Of a stretch of DNA of 64,000 nucleotides, positions 18,203-29,230 are shown in pieces. Each line of letters starts with the position of its first letter. Within the stretch, counting starts at the first letter, position 1. Made by a program: the position numbers and the translations under genes. Source of the DNA: Enterobacter cloacae complex sp. ECNIH7 (GTDB lineage: Bacteria; Pseudomonadota; Gammaproteobacteria; Enterobacterales; Enterobacteriaceae); NCBI RefSeq assembly GCF_002208095.1, contig NZ_CP017990.1, positions 3,534,001 through 3,598,000 on the forward strand, in the 5' to 3' direction. Under the pieces are notes generated by a model. That model was not told the origin of the DNA and made no database searches. It saw nothing but the letters and a program-made list of their open reading frames with translations.

Positions 18203-18700
18203 TTACGATTTTCTTGATGCCAGCGCGGATAGTTCATTTCGCAACTCAGCGCTAAGCGACTGGTCCAGAACGATTTTTTCCAGCTCCTTTCGGAAGGTCT
18301 GGTTATCCAACAAGTTAGCCTTCAGGTCGCGCAGCAAGTTGCGCATCGCCAGCATTGCTTTCAGCTGCGGTATCTGAGCAGCCACCTGCTCTGGCGTGAA
18401 ATCTTTCATGCTCTGAAAAGTCAGCTGAATAGAGTCCTCACCACCATCCTCGGACAGCGTATTTTTAACGGTTAGATTAAGTTTTGGTGAATATTCAGAA
18501 AGAACGCTGTCGAAATTATTTTTCGTGATGTTAACCTTCTCACGCTCAGATATTTGAGCAGACTCCTGACCATTACTGAAATCACCCGCAACCAGTAATT
18601 TCAACGGTAACTCCATTTTCTTACTTGCCCCGCCCGTATGCAGGTCAAGCTTCAGGTTTATACGTGCCTTAGGCACCTCATTTTGAAAACTGTCAGCCAT
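18203..18700 (-). CDS. tssB: TssB (VipA) T6SS contractile sheath small subunit
   Basis: This 165-residue protein has the canonical TssB pattern: VPKARINLKLDL near the start, ELPLKLLVAGDF, REKVNITKNNFDSVL and an acidic helical end. It pairs with TssC in the sheath and contains the region ClpV usually recognises. It is the first gene of the cluster in this window, so the T6SS promoter is expected just upstream, in the AT-rich gap beginning at 18701. Confidence 0.95.
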   Translation of the reverse strand: MADSFQNEVPKARINLKLDLHTGGASKKMELPLKLLVAGDFSNGQESAQISEREKVNITKNNFDSVLSEYSPKLNLTVKNTLSEDGGEDSIQLTFQSMKDFTPEQVAAQIPQLKAMLAMRNLLRDLKANLLDNQTFRKELEKIVLDQSLSAELRNELSALASRKS

Positions 18701-19077
18701 TTCATCATCCCTCTGTGTTTTTGCTACGCCAACTTCACGGTATCGTTCTTGATGCGCAATATTAGAATAATGATCGACGTAAAATCAAATATACAGATCA
18801 TTTACCCGCAATAAGAAATTTCTTAAGAATTTTCCACTAAGACATTAATGCGAATTATCCTTTAGCCTTAGTAAAAGACACTGCCTTCTTCATGCAAAGC
18901 GAATATTTGTATCGTAAAAAGGATCACAAACAGAGAGATGCTAATAAAACCATTTTGTTTTGATTTACATCACGGCATGATATCAAAAAAAGATGAATGA
19001 ACAGCGACAGGTTATTGCGAGCAGATAAAAGACAGAGGTTAATGAATAAATACAAGCGACGAATTGATTTATGGCAT
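18701..19077. other. AT-rich intergenic region upstream of the T6SS operon
   Basis: I find no convincing gene here. The minus strand should carry the tssB promoter. TTGATT at 18783-18788 with a poor AT-rich -10 near 18760 is the best candidate, and it is weak. A CRP-like sequence (TTTGA-N6-TCACG, 8 of 10 consensus positions) lies at 18959-18974. I see no sigma-54 GG/GC doublet promoter. High A+T suggests H-NS control, as is common for T6SS clusters; that is inference. Confidence 0.4.
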
Positions 19078-19124
19078 GAATAATAGATAAGAATTTTCAC
19101 AAAGAAAATTCTTATCTATTATTC
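19078..19124. repeat. Perfect 21-bp inverted repeat with 5-base loop
   Basis: The left arm 19078-19098 and right arm 19104-19124 are exact reverse complements, with ACAAA between them. The stem is AT-rich and has no T-run on either side, so it is not a normal intrinsic terminator. It lies in the non-coding space between the T6SS operon and lpxP. It could be a protein-binding palindrome, a transcript-end hairpin, or a scar of the event that placed the T6SS cluster here. Confidence 0.9.
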
Positions 19125-19486
19125 GAAGGGAAAATAAAACGTATATTAAGGTCCGAAAATAAACACTGCTGCTCTTTTTTCGGCTCACTCCTGCTTACGC
19201 AAAGGCTTCAGTTCTCCCCTCAGGCATGAAAATCGCTCTCACTTCTTGAGCTTATACAGTGTAAAATCAAACACCTCCAGAATCGCCGCTTTTTTAATCA
19301 AAAACGAGTAATAGCACATATCGTATAACGGTGCTACATTACGCCGCCCACCCAAATCAGCAGTGGCCAGGCAACGCCGTAAAGTTCGGTAAAGCCTGCA
19401 ACCATCACCTTGAAGAACGGTCTTATCGGCACGTCGTATCGCAAACTCTGCGCTACCTTTACAGGCTTCACATAGGTTCTACTATT
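19125..19486. other. Intergenic region upstream of lpxP
   Basis: No intact gene is recognised. The right part contains a minus-strand frame ending at 19334 that encodes a hydrophobic C-terminus (see separate entry). A plus-strand frame extending lpxP upstream from a GTG at 19331 is open but has no homology to LpxP as I know it. The lpxP promoter must be here, but I cannot place it securely. TTTACA/TACTAT at 19458-19485 fits a promoter by spacing, yet it sits against the start codon and would leave almost no leader. Confidence 0.35.
19334..19444 (-). pseudogene. Possible C-terminal remnant of a membrane protein gene
   Basis: Read on the minus strand, the last about 37 codons before a TAG encode a segment with a FFKVMVAG stretch and a hydrophobic PLLIWVGG end. 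Upstream the same frame loses this character, reading polar and basic through the lpxP start region, and there is no credible ribosome site. This looks like the tail of a truncated membrane protein gene, but chance cannot be ruled out on such a short stretch. I could not identify the family. Confidence 0.25.
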
Positions 19487-20404
19487 TTGTCTCAATCCAA
19501 ATTTCAGCGTGCGTTTTTACACCCACGTTACTGGTTTACATGGTTTGGTCTTGGCGTGCTCTGGCTGCTGGTTCAACTTCCATACCCTGTCCTGCGCTTG
19601 CTGGGGTCAAAACTGGGCAGCGCTTCCCGCGTTTTTCTGAAACGTCGCGAATCGATCGCGCGTAAAAATATTGAGCTTTGTTTTCCGCAGTACAATGCCG
19701 AAGAGCGCGAGAAACTCATCGCGGAAAACTTCAAGTCTATCGGCATGGCGCTGCTTGAAACCGGAATGGCCTGGTTCTGGCCGGATGAGCGTGTCCGCAA
19801 ATGGTTTGACGTGGAAGGACTGGATAACCTTAAACGCGCGCAGATGCAAAAACGCGGCGTGATGGTCGTCGGCGTTCACTTTATGTCGCTGGAGCTGGGC
19901 GGCCGGGTGATGGGGCTTTGTCAGCCAATGATGGCGACCTACAGACCGCACAACAGTGCGTTGATGGAGTGGGTGCAGACGCGAGGCCGCATGCGTTCCA
20001 ATAAGGCGATGATCAGCCGTAATAACCTGCGCGGCATGGTCGGTGCCCTGAAGAAAGGTGAGGCCGTCTGGTTTGCGCCCGATCAGGATTATGGACGTAA
20101 AGGCAGCAGCTTTGCCCCCTTCTTTGCGGTGAAAGATGTTGCGACGACTAACGGCACCTTTGTCATTTCTCGTTTATCGGGCGCCTCCATGCTGACCGTG
20201 ACGATGGTGAGAAAAGCAGATAAGTCAGGCTATCGTCTGCACATCTCTCCTGAAATGGCTAACTATCCGGAAAATGAGTGCGAAGCCGCGGCGTTTATCA
20301 ATAAAGTTATCGAAACTGAAATCATGCGTGCGCCCGAGCAGTATCTGTGGATGCACCGTCGTTTCAAAACCCGCCCTCTTGGCGAAGCCTCGCTCTATAT
20401 TTAG
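19487..20404 (+). CDS. lpxP: LpxP, Kdo2-lipid IV(A) palmitoleoyltransferase (cold-induced)
   Basis: This 305-residue lipid A acyltransferase closely follows E. coli LpxP (FLHPRYW, LGVLWL, QLPYPVL, ARKN.ELCFPQY, VRKWFDVEGLDNLKRAQMQ). The membrane segment is about residues 16-36. The acyltransferase motif H-x4-E appears in VGVHFMSLELGG. It replaces laurate by palmitoleate on lipid A in the cold. Homology begins at SQSKF, and no ATG lies near. TTG at 19487 is taken as the start, with a weak AGG ten bases before it; the preceding ATT aligns with the ATG of E. coli. A terminator follows directly. An LpxL paralogue is the main alternative name, but the ypdK/alaC neighbourhood fits lpxP. Confidence 0.88.
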   Translation: MSQSKFQRAFLHPRYWFTWFGLGVLWLLVQLPYPVLRLLGSKLGSASRVFLKRRESIARKNIELCFPQYNAEEREKLIAENFKSIGMALLETGMAWFWPDERVRKWFDVEGLDNLKRAQMQKRGVMVVGVHFMSLELGGRVMGLCQPMMATYRPHNSALMEWVQTRGRMRSNKAMISRNNLRGMVGALKKGEAVWFAPDQDYGRKGSSFAPFFAVKDVATTNGTFVISRLSGASMLTVTMVRKADKSGYRLHISPEMANYPENECEAAAFINKVIETEIMRAPEQYLWMHRRFKTRPLGEASLYI

Positions 20405-20413
20405 CCCTTCATC

Positions 20414-20444
20414 AGGTTAGTTTCGCTAAGAAACTAACCTTTTC
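20414..20444 (+). terminator. Rho-independent terminator after lpxP
   Basis: An 11-bp perfect stem (AGGTTAGTTTC and its complement) around a GCTAA loop is followed by TTTTC. It lies ten bases after the lpxP stop. Confidence 0.8.
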
Positions 20445-20760
20445 AATGACCTGTCTTCCCGCTGAGTAACTGTCTTTCAATGCGTCGCCCAAAGTGAATT
20501 TATTGCGAAGTGAAATCAAACTGTCGCCGTTCCACGACACCCGTAAGTGACGGAAATTATTTAAAAAAATCCCTCTTGTCACCTCTCATTTTTAAGCGTA
20601 CATTAGCGCCGTCTGGCAACAGGAAAGCACAGAATTCTGAGCTGGAGTTAACGGCGTAACGGGAAAATTCTCATTTCCGTTTTAACCGGATTTCAGTTCT
20701 CTATAATCAGGTGGACTCTGTTTTTAAATGCGTACCACAAGATACGCGGAGCGATGAAAC
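20445..20760. other. lpxP-ypdK intergenic region with promoter and leader hairpins
   Basis: There is no protein gene here. It holds the TTGTCA/TACATT promoter (separate entry). A hairpin at 20658-20681 (AACGG/CCGTT plus AAA/TTT with a bulged G) ends in four T residues and could end a short transcript of about 70 bases. A TATAAT at 20702-20707 has no good -35. A small hairpin (GCGTA/TACGC) lies just before the ypdK ribosome site. The layout would suit a small RNA or an attenuated leader for ypdK. Confidence 0.4.
20576..20604 (+). promoter_or_regulatory. Sigma-70 promoter candidate upstream of ypdK
   Basis: TTGTCA at 20576-20581 and TACATT at 20599-20604 are separated by 17 bases. Both are one or two bases from consensus. 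It is the best promoter in the gap and points toward ypdK. Confidence 0.5.
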
Positions 20761-20832
20761 GTGAAATATTTCTTTATGGGCATTTCGGTGATTGTTTTAG
20801 TCTGGGCCGGAACCTTTGCCCTGATGATCTAG
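20761..20832 (+). CDS. ypdK: YpdK, 23-residue membrane small protein
   Basis: This tiny frame starts with GTG and encodes a single hydrophobic helix that opens MKYFFMGIS and ends AGTFALMI. It matches E. coli YpdK at nearly every position I can recall, with identical length. GGAG lies about ten bases upstream inside a short hairpin region. E. coli YpdK is a membrane-associated small protein of unknown function. Its place between lpxP and alaC is conserved. Confidence 0.85.
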   Translation: MKYFFMGISVIVLVWAGTFALMI

Positions 20833-20848
20833 TGAAGAACATGCTGTC

Positions 20849-20881
20849 AAAAAAACAGGAGCCATCGGCTCCTGTTTTTTT
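20849..20881. terminator. Bidirectional terminator between ypdK and alaC
   Basis: A perfect 10-bp stem (AACAGGAGCC and its complement, loop ATC) is flanked by A6 on the left and T7 on the right, so it can terminate both convergent transcripts. Confidence 0.92.
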
Positions 20882-20884
20882 ATG

Positions 20885-22123
20885 TCATGACGACGCGGGG
20901 TGTTCAGCGACGCTCTTTGAGGTGAGAAGACCGTCGGCCCGGAACATGCTCTTGATGCCCCTCACCGCCTGACGAATACGGTCGCTGTTTTCAATCAGGG
21001 CAAATCGCACATGGGTGTCGCCATAATCACCAAAGCCAATGCCCGGCGACACACACACCTTCGCATCCTGCAGCAGTTTTTTGGCAAACTCCAGCGATCC
21101 CATCGCCGCATACGGCTCCGGAATTTTCGCCCAGACGTACATGGACGCTTTCGGCATTTCCACCATCCAGCCCGCTTCATGCAACCCTATTACCAGCACG
21201 TCGCGGCGGCGCTTATACTGGGCGGCAATCTCGTGAACGCACTGCTGGTCGCCTTCCAGGGCAGCGATAGCCGCGACCTGCAGCGGCGTGAAGGTACCAT
21301 AGTCGTGGTAACTCTTAATGCGCGCCAGGGCACTCACCAGCGTTTTGTTACCCACCATAAAGCCAATACGCCAGCCCGCCATGTTGTAGCTTTTCGACAG
21401 GGTAAAGAACTCTACCGCCACGTCACGCGCGCCCGGGACCTGCATAATCGACGGGGCTTTCCAGCCGTCATAGACGATATCTGCATAGGCTAAATCGTGA
21501 ACCACCAGCACGTCATAACGCTTAGCCAGCGCAACAACTTTCTCGAAGAAATCGAGTTCCACGCACTGCGCCGTTGGGTTCGACGGGAAACCGAGGATCA
21601 TCATCTTGGGTTTCGGATAGCTTTCACGAATCGCACGTTCCAGTTCGTTAAAGAAATCGACACCTTCCACCAGCGGCACAGAACGGACCTGCGCACCAGC
21701 AATCACCGCGCCGTAGATATGGATCGGGTAGCTTGGATTAGGTACCAGAACCGTATCGCCATGATCCAGCGTGGCCAGCATCAGGTGCGCCAGCCCCTCT
21801 TTCGAGCCGATGGTGACAATCGCTTCACTTTCCGGATCGATATCAACCTGATAGCGATCCTGATACCAGCGCGAGATCGCGCGACGTAACCTGGGAATAC
21901 CGCGAGAGGTCGAGTAGCCGTGCGTATCCGGGCGCTGGGCAACCGTGCAGAGCTTTTCAACGATATGCGGTGGCGTTGGGCCATCTGGGTTACCCATGCT
22001 GAAATCGATAATATCTTCGCCACGCCGACGCGCAGCCATTTTCAGTTCAGCAGTGATATTGAAAACATAAGGGGGGAGACGATCGATACGCGTAAAACGG
22101 CGTTCAGGACTGAATTCAGCCAT
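20885..22123 (-). CDS. alaC: AlaC, glutamate-pyruvate aminotransferase
   Basis: This 412-residue fold-type I PLP aminotransferase makes alanine from pyruvate with glutamate as donor, the main alanine route together with AlaA and AvtA. The PLP lysine lies in [15 protein letters not shown]. The substrate-binding motif NPSYP and the NPTAQ segment are present. The length matches E. coli AlaC (formerly YfdZ). It converges on ypdK with a shared terminator. No regulatory site was identified upstream, where a 386-base gap separates it from ypdA. Confidence 0.95.
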   Translation of the reverse strand: MAEFSPERRFTRIDRLPPYVFNITAELKMAARRRGEDIIDFSMGNPDGPTPPHIVEKLCTVAQRPDTHGYSTSRGIPRLRRAISRWYQDRYQVDIDPESEAIVTIGSKEGLAHLMLATLDHGDTVLVPNPSYPIHIYGAVIAGAQVRSVPLVEGVDFFNELERAIRESYPKPKMMILGFPSNPTAQCVELDFFEKVVALAKRYDVLVVHDLAYADIVYDGWKAPSIMQVPGARDVAVEFFTLSKSYNMAGWRIGFMVGNKTLVSALARIKSYHDYGTFTPLQVAAIAALEGDQQCVHEIAAQYKRRRDVLVIGLHEAGWMVEMPKASMYVWAKIPEPYAAMGSLEFAKKLLQDAKVCVSPGIGFGDYGDTHVRFALIENSDRIRQAVRGIKSMFRADGLLTSKSVAEHPASS

Positions 22124-22509
22124 AGATTCCTCAGATTAACGTTAGCGCCCGGACCGTCCGAGCGACGCCGCCACCGATGTGGCATGTTTAGAAAATAACC
22201 TGAAAAAAATCATGCTGTCGAGAGGGAAATGAAAAAAAAGCGCTCGACTAAAAACCGGAACCCGGCTGCGCCTAAAAGCGGAAGCCCCTGTTTCGGGATC
22301 GGCTGTTTGATAGCTGTTATTTAACAGGATGATATCAAACCAGTTACCTGATAATGCGCCGTTCAGAAAAAAACAGGACGCCTCGGTCATCGCCAGATAA
22401 TCCCCTTTGTAAATTATGGTTTTTCCTCATTTGATAAACCTGACGGATAGCTGGTCAATACGCGTCAGGTTTTTTATCATGGTTCTTTACCGTTTTCCCA
22501 GGTCTACTC
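22124..22509. other. alaC-ypdA divergent intergenic region
   Basis: This 386-base gap carries divergent promoters that I cannot place with confidence. Its one clear element is the hairpin at 22437-22476 (separate entry), in the ypdA leader. No open frame here looks coding. Confidence 0.45.
22437..22476 (+). terminator. Terminator-like hairpin in the ypdA leader
   Basis: AACCTGACG at 22437-22445 pairs with its complement at 22463-22471, with a 17-base loop and a run of six to seven T residues. It is oriented to stop transcription toward ypdA, 33 bases before its GTG start. It may be a leader attenuator or simply the end of a transcript arising in the gap. Confidence 0.6.
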
Positions 22510-24216
22510 GTGCACGAAATATTCACTATGCTGCTGGCGGTTTTTGATCGTGCGGCATTAATGCTGATTTGCCTGTTCTTCCTGATTCGCATTCGCCTGT
22601 TTCGCGAGCTGTTGCACAAATCGGCCCACTCGCCAAAAGAGCTGCTGGCCGTTACCGCCATCTTTTCGCTGTTCGCACTGTTCAGCACCTGGTCAGGCGT
22701 GCCGGTAGAGGGTTCGCTGGTAAACGTGCGCATTATCGCCGTCATGTCCGGCGGAATTTTGTTTGGTCCGTGGGTCGGCGTCATCACCGGCCTGATTGCC
22801 GGGACGCACCGCTATCTGATTGATATCGGTGGCGTAACGGCGGTGCCGTGCTTTATCACCAGCATTATCGCCGGGGTGCTTTCCGGCTGGATCAGCCGCA
22901 AAATACCGAAAAAACAGCGCTGGCGCGCCGGGATCGTCGCCGGCATGGTGTGCGAAACGCTGACCATGATCCTGGTCGTCGTCTGGGCCCCCACCACCGA
23001 GCTGGGGCTGGATATCGTTTCGAAAATCGGTATTCCGATGATCCTGGGCAGCGTGTGCATCGGCTTTATCGTGCTGCTAGTGCAAAGCGTTGAAGGGGAA
23101 AAAGAGGCCAGTGCCGCCCGTCAGGCCAAGCTGGCGCTGGATATCGCCAACAAAACGCTGCCGCTTTTCCGCCACGTGAACGCGGAATCGTTGCGTCAGG
23201 TCTGCGAAATTATCCGCCACGACATCCACGCTGACGCCGTCGCCATCACCAATATTGATCACGTGCTGGCCTACGTTGGCGTCGGGGAGCACAACTATCG
23301 CGACAACGATGACACCATAAGCCCGACCACCAGACAGGCGATTAACTACGGTAAAATCATTATTAAAAACAATGATGAAGCCCACCGAACGCCGGAAATT
23401 CACTCGATGCTGGTCATCCCGCTGTGGGAGAAAGGCGTCGTGACGGGCACGCTGAAAATTTATTACTGCCACGCGCATCAGATCACCTCAACGCTGCAGG
23501 AGATGGCCATCGGCCTGTCGCAGATTATCTCCACCCAGCTTGAGGTTTCGCGGGCGGAACAGCTGCGCGAGATGGCAAATAAGGCAGAACTGCGCGCGCT
23601 GCAGAGTAAAATCAATCCCCATTTCCTGTTTAACGCGCTGAACGCTATCTCCTCGTCCATTCGCCTAAATCCGGACACCGCGCGCCAGCTGATTTTTAAC
23701 CTGTCGCGCTATCTGCGCTACAACATCGAACTGAAAGATGACGAGCAGATCGACATCAAAAAAGAGCTTTATCAGATCAAGGACTACATCGCGATCGAGC
23801 AGGCCCGCTTTGGCGACAAGCTCACGGTCATTTACGATATTGATGAAGAGGTCAACTGCGTGATCCCAAGCCTGCTTATCCAGCCGCTGGTCGAAAACGC
23901 AATTGTTCACGGTATTCAGCCCTGTAAAGGCAAAGGCGTCGTCACCATCAGCGTTACCGAAAGCGGCAACCGGGTGCGTATTGCGGTGCGCGATACGGGC
24001 CACGGAATTGATCCTAAAGTCATTGAGCGGGTGGAGTCTAACGAGATGCCGGGGAATAAAATCGGTCTGCTGAACGTGCACCATCGGGTCAAGCTGCTTT
24101 ACGGCGACGGGCTGCATATTCAACGTCTTGAGCAGGGCACCGAAATTGCTTTTTACGTCCCGAATGAGCGCTCTCGCGCGCATACGACGACATCACTATT
24201 GCCCCAGGTGGAGTAA
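22510..24216 (+). CDS. ypdA: YpdA (PyrS), LytS-type pyruvate-sensing histidine kinase
   Basis: This 568-residue kinase has a 5TM-LytS membrane domain of five to six helices (about 1-190). A GAF domain (about 220-355) follows, then a LytS kinase region with the phosphorylated histidine in [11 protein letters not shown] and an ATPase domain with VENAIVHG and DTGHGIDP. It matches E. coli YpdA closely. With YpdB it responds to external pyruvate and activates yhjX. The start is GTG at 22510. ypdB begins three bases after the stop. The fry PTS genes that follow ypdC in E. coli are absent. Confidence 0.94.
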   Translation: MHEIFTMLLAVFDRAALMLICLFFLIRIRLFRELLHKSAHSPKELLAVTAIFSLFALFSTWSGVPVEGSLVNVRIIAVMSGGILFGPWVGVITGLIAGTHRYLIDIGGVTAVPCFITSIIAGVLSGWISRKIPKKQRWRAGIVAGMVCETLTMILVVVWAPTTELGLDIVSKIGIPMILGSVCIGFIVLLVQSVEGEKEASAARQAKLALDIANKTLPLFRHVNAESLRQVCEIIRHDIHADAVAITNIDHVLAYVGVGEHNYRDNDDTISPTTRQAINYGKIIIKNNDEAHRTPEIHSMLVIPLWEKGVVTGTLKIYYCHAHQITSTLQEMAIGLSQIISTQLEVSRAEQLREMANKAELRALQSKINPHFLFNALNAISSSIRLNPDTARQLIFNLSRYLRYNIELKDDEQIDIKKELYQIKDYIAIEQARFGDKLTVIYDIDEEVNCVIPSLLIQPLVENAIVHGIQPCKGKGVVTISVTESGNRVRIAVRDTGHGIDPKVIERVESNEMPGNKIGLLNVHHRVKLLYGDGLHIQRLEQGTEIAFYVPNERSRAHTTTSLLPQVE

Positions 24217-24219
24217 CCC

Positions 24220-24945
24220 ATGAAAGTTATCATTGTAGAAGATGAATTCCTGGCTCAGCAGGAGCTCACCTGGCTTATCAAAACCCACAGCCAGATGGAG
24301 ATTGTGGGTACGTTTGATGATGGTCTGGACGTGCTGAAATTTTTGCAGCATAACCGGGTAGACGCCATTTTCCTGGATATCAATATCCCGTCGCTGGATG
24401 GCGTATTGCTGGCGCAAAACATCAATCAGTTTGCCCATAAGCCATTTATCGTTTTCGTTACCGCCTGGAAAGAGCACGCCGTAGAGGCCTTCGAGCTGGA
24501 GGCTTTTGACTATATTCTTAAGCCTTATCAGGAGTCGCGTATTGTCAGCATGCTGCAAAAGCTGGAGGCCGCCTGGCAGCAGCAAACCGCCCCCGCCAGC
24601 CCGACGGTACGCGAAAACGACACCATAAATCTGGTCAAAGACGAGCGCATCATCGTGACCCCGGTCAACGATATCTACTACGCCGAAGCGCACGAAAAAA
24701 TGACGTTTGTCTATACCCGGCGGGAATCGTACGTGATGGCGATGAACATTACCGAATTCTGCAGCAAGCTCCCGGCTGCCCACTTTTTCCGCTGCCACCG
24801 GTCGTTTTGCGTAAATTTAAATAAGATCCGCGAGATCGAACCGTGGTTTAACAACACCTACATTTTGCGTCTGAAAGATCTGGATTTTCAGGTGCCGGTA
24901 AGCCGCAGCAAGGTGAAAGAGTTTCGTCAGCTGATGCACCTGTAA
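24220..24945 (+). CDS. ypdB: YpdB (PyrR), LytTR response regulator
   Basis: This 241-residue regulator has a receiver domain (about 1-120) with the acidic pair ED at 7-8, phospho-acceptor Asp53 in FLDINIPSLDG, and Lys in DYILKPY. A LytTR DNA-binding domain (about 140-240) contains FFRCHRSFCVNL. It is the partner of YpdA, three bases downstream. The stop is followed closely by a palindrome that can terminate the operon. Confidence 0.94.
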   Translation: MKVIIVEDEFLAQQELTWLIKTHSQMEIVGTFDDGLDVLKFLQHNRVDAIFLDINIPSLDGVLLAQNINQFAHKPFIVFVTAWKEHAVEAFELEAFDYILKPYQESRIVSMLQKLEAAWQQQTAPASPTVRENDTINLVKDERIIVTPVNDIYYAEAHEKMTFVYTRRESYVMAMNITEFCSKLPAAHFFRCHRSFCVNLNKIREIEPWFNNTYILRLKDLDFQVPVSRSKVKEFRQLMHL

Positions 24946-24952
24946 AGAAAAG

Positions 24953-24974
24953 GCCCTCTCCCGCGGGAGAGGGC
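24953..24974. repeat. 22-base perfect palindrome, CCCTCTCCC-type dispersed repeat between ypdB and glk
   Basis: GCCCTCTCCCG and its exact complement abut without a spacer. It sits between two convergent genes and can act as a transcript-end hairpin. The same core (CCCTCTCCC...GGGAGAGGG) recurs near 55875 and 60397 in this window, always between genes, so it is a copy of a dispersed intergenic repeat family. Confidence 0.8.
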
Positions 24975-24980
24975 TCTGCG

Positions 24981-25946
24981 TCAGAGGATTTGACCGAGAA
25001 CCTGACGCAAGTGAGCACCCGAGCCCAGCAGGCCTGGGTTATCATGCACGATCAGATAAACCGGAATGTCCTGCACGTAGCTTCTGAAGCGCCCTTTATC
25101 TTCAAACCCGCCGCGGAAGCCCGAGGCTTTAAAGAAGTCGAGGAAGCGCGGTACGATCCCGCCCGCGATATAGACCCCACCGAAGGTGCCCAGCGTCAGC
25201 GCCAGGTTGCCGCCGAAACGTCCCATGATCACGCAAAACAGCGACAGGGCACGACGACAGTCAATGCAGCTGTCCGCCAGCGCGCGTTCAGTGACGTCTT
25301 TTGGCTGCAGGTTTTCCGGCAGACGACCGTCTGATTTCACAATCGCGCGGTACAGATTCACCAGCCCCGGACCTGAAAGAACGCGCTCGGCGGAGACGTG
25401 GCCGATCTCAGCACGTAACTCTTCGAGGATAATGCCCTCTTCTTCGCTGTTAGGCGCAAAGTCAACGTGGCCGCCTTCACCCGGCAGGCTTACCCAGCGC
25501 TGAGCAACATGCACAAGATGCGACACGCCGAGGCCGGTACCGGCTCCGTAAACCGCAATCGGCTTACCCTCGACCGGTTCAGCGCCGCCAAACTGGATCA
25601 GATGCTCTGGCTTCAGCATCGGGATCGCCATAGACACCGCGGTGAAGTCATTGATGATTTCAAGATGTGAAAACCCGAGGTTTTTTTTCATCTCGGCGAT
25701 GGAGAATGCCCAGGTATGGTTGGTCATTGCGACCCAGTCGCCGGTTATCGGGCAGGCTATCGCGATGCAGCCGTCTTCAACGCTAACCTGATGCTCTTCC
25801 AGATAGAAGCGGACAACGGCTTCAAGGCTTGGATAATCCAGCCCGGAATAGGTTTTCGCCCGGGAAATCTCACCGCTACTAACATCGCACAATGCGAGGC
25901 GCGCGTTCGTGCCGCCCACATCACCTACCAAAGCATACTTTGTCAT
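24981..25946 (-). CDS. glk: Glucokinase
   Basis: This 321-residue ROK-unrelated, E. coli-type glucokinase phosphorylates free cytoplasmic glucose with ATP. The ATP-binding opening [14 protein letters not shown], the [15 protein letters not shown] segment (catalytic Asp) and the PGEGGHVDF sugar loop are present. The length equals E. coli Glk. It converges on ypdB. In E. coli glk is weakly repressed by Cra; I did not find a clear Cra site in the 205 bases upstream. Confidence 0.95.
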   Translation of the reverse strand: MTKYALVGDVGGTNARLALCDVSSGEISRAKTYSGLDYPSLEAVVRFYLEEHQVSVEDGCIAIACPITGDWVAMTNHTWAFSIAEMKKNLGFSHLEIINDFTAVSMAIPMLKPEHLIQFGGAEPVEGKPIAVYGAGTGLGVSHLVHVAQRWVSLPGEGGHVDFAPNSEEEGIILEELRAEIGHVSAERVLSGPGLVNLYRAIVKSDGRLPENLQPKDVTERALADSCIDCRRALSLFCVIMGRFGGNLALTLGTFGGVYIAGGIVPRFLDFFKASGFRGGFEDKGRFRSYVQDIPVYLIVHDNPGLLGSGAHLRQVLGQIL

Positions 25947-26151
25947 TCTTCTACTGCTCCGCTAAAGTCAGAATAAATCTTTGGGACACTGTAAATTCAA
26001 GGCGTGATAACAACAACGGCCATAAGGTGAATGCCCATGGATTATCGATCTTCGTCACAGAATAACTTTACCGTTTCAGCACCTTTTGCACTATTGCCAT
26101 AAAGCTTAATGTGCAAAGTAACGTAATGCCGTTTTGTACAAGGAAATCATC

Positions 26152-27387
26152 ATGCTCCACCCGCGAGCCAGAACCATGCTGTTGCTGGCAATTCCGGCGC
26201 TAATTATTGGCGTGGCCTCAAGTCTGGTGCTCATTGTCGTGATGAAAGTCGCGTCGGTGCTGCAAGCCATGTTATGGACGGCGCTTCCGACAAAACTGGG
26301 CGTCAGCGCTGATTCTCCAGCCTGGATCGTTGTGATGCTGACGTTGACCGGTATTGCGGTAGGCCTGACGATCCGCTTCAGTCCTGGCCATGCCGGCCCC
26401 GATCCGGCGCAGGAACCGCTGATTGGCGCCCCGGTACCCCCTTCGGCACTGCCCGGGCTGCTCATTGCGTTGATTATCGGTCTGGCCGGCGGCGTCAGCC
26501 TGGGGCCTGAGCATCCAATTATGGCGGTGAATATTGGCCTGGCGGTTTTCCTCGGTTCACGCATTTTGCCCCGCGTCGGCGCGCTGGACTGGACCATCCT
26601 CGCCTCCGCAGGCACCATCGGGGCGCTTTTCGGCACGCCCGTCGCTGCCGCACTGATCTTTTCGCAGACGCTCAGCAGCAATAACGACGTCCCGCTGTGG
26701 GATAAGCTGTTTGCCCCGCTGATGGCCGCAGCCGCCGGGGCGCTCACGACCAGCCTGTTTTTCCATCCCCACTTCTCACTCTCCCTCCCCCACTACGGCC
26801 AAATGCAGATAGCGGATATTTTCAGCGGCGCCATCGTCGTCGCCATCGCCATTGCGCTGGGAATGGTGGCGGTATGGTGTCTTCCTCGCCTGCACAGGCT
26901 GATGCATAAGCTCAAACACCCGGTGTTGATTCTGGGGTCCGGCGGTTTGATTCTCGGTATTTTAGGGGTAATTGGCGGGCCGGTGACGCTGTTTAAAGGT
27001 CTGGACGAGATGCAGCAGCTGGCCTTCAGCCAGGTGTTTAGCGTCTCCGACTATCTGCTGTTTGCCGTGATTAAGCTGGCCGCGCTGGTGGTGGCTGCAG
27101 CCTGCGGTTTCCGCGGTGGACGCATCTTCCCGGTGGTCTTTGTCGGCGTCGCGCTGGGGCTGATGCTGCACGAACACGTCGATGCTGTGCCTGCGGCCAT
27201 TACCGTCTCCTGCTCTATTCTGGGGCTGGTTCTGGTGGTTACGCGCGACGCGTGGCTCAGCCTGTTTATGGCGGCGGTAGTGGTACCCGATTCAACGCTT
27301 TTCCCCCTGCTTTGTATCGTGATGTTGCCCGCCTGGCTCCTGCTGGCGGGCAAACCGATGATGATGGCCTGGCGAAACGACAAATAA
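26152..27387 (+). CDS. yfeO: YfeO, ClC-family ion channel/transporter-like membrane protein
   Basis: This 411-residue polytopic protein of the voltage-gated chloride channel superfamily has about ten hydrophobic segments. It carries [12 protein letters not shown], matching the ClC GxxxGxEGP selectivity region, [17 protein letters not shown], and FRGGRIFP in the second half. It matches E. coli YfeO. ATG at 26152 is chosen (AGGA eight bases upstream, homology begins MLHPRARTM) over an upstream in-frame codon at 26134. Its stop abuts the ipdC stop with no gap. The transported ion has not been shown. Confidence 0.9.
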   Translation: MLHPRARTMLLLAIPALIIGVASSLVLIVVMKVASVLQAMLWTALPTKLGVSADSPAWIVVMLTLTGIAVGLTIRFSPGHAGPDPAQEPLIGAPVPPSALPGLLIALIIGLAGGVSLGPEHPIMAVNIGLAVFLGSRILPRVGALDWTILASAGTIGALFGTPVAAALIFSQTLSSNNDVPLWDKLFAPLMAAAAGALTTSLFFHPHFSLSLPHYGQMQIADIFSGAIVVAIAIALGMVAVWCLPRLHRLMHKLKHPVLILGSGGLILGILGVIGGPVTLFKGLDEMQQLAFSQVFSVSDYLLFAVIKLAALVVAAACGFRGGRIFPVVFVGVALGLMLHEHVDAVPAAITVSCSILGLVLVVTRDAWLSLFMAAVVVPDSTLFPLLCIVMLPAWLLLAGKPMMMAWRNDK

Positions 27388-29147
<1,760 letters not shown>

Positions 29148-29230
29148 AAAAAGGCTGCGCTATGCTGCTTTTTTTCGCGTTAATGTAAACGCATACACTG
29201 ATTTTTTCTTCTGCGCCAGAGGTCATGAGA

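Noticed and set aside
18701..18900. Sigma-54 promoter for the T6SS operon
   Set aside because: I looked for the GG and GC doublets with proper spacing on the minus strand and found none convincing.
19458..19485. TTTACA/TACTAT promoter right before the lpxP start
   Set aside because: Spacing fits, but the -10 abuts the start codon and would give a practically leaderless mRNA with no alternative start downstream.
19331..19486. Upstream extension of lpxP by 52 codons from a GTG at 19331
   Set aside because: No similarity to LpxP before SQSKF, polar and low-quality sequence, and no ribosome site at the GTG; a minus-strand remnant explains part of the open frame.
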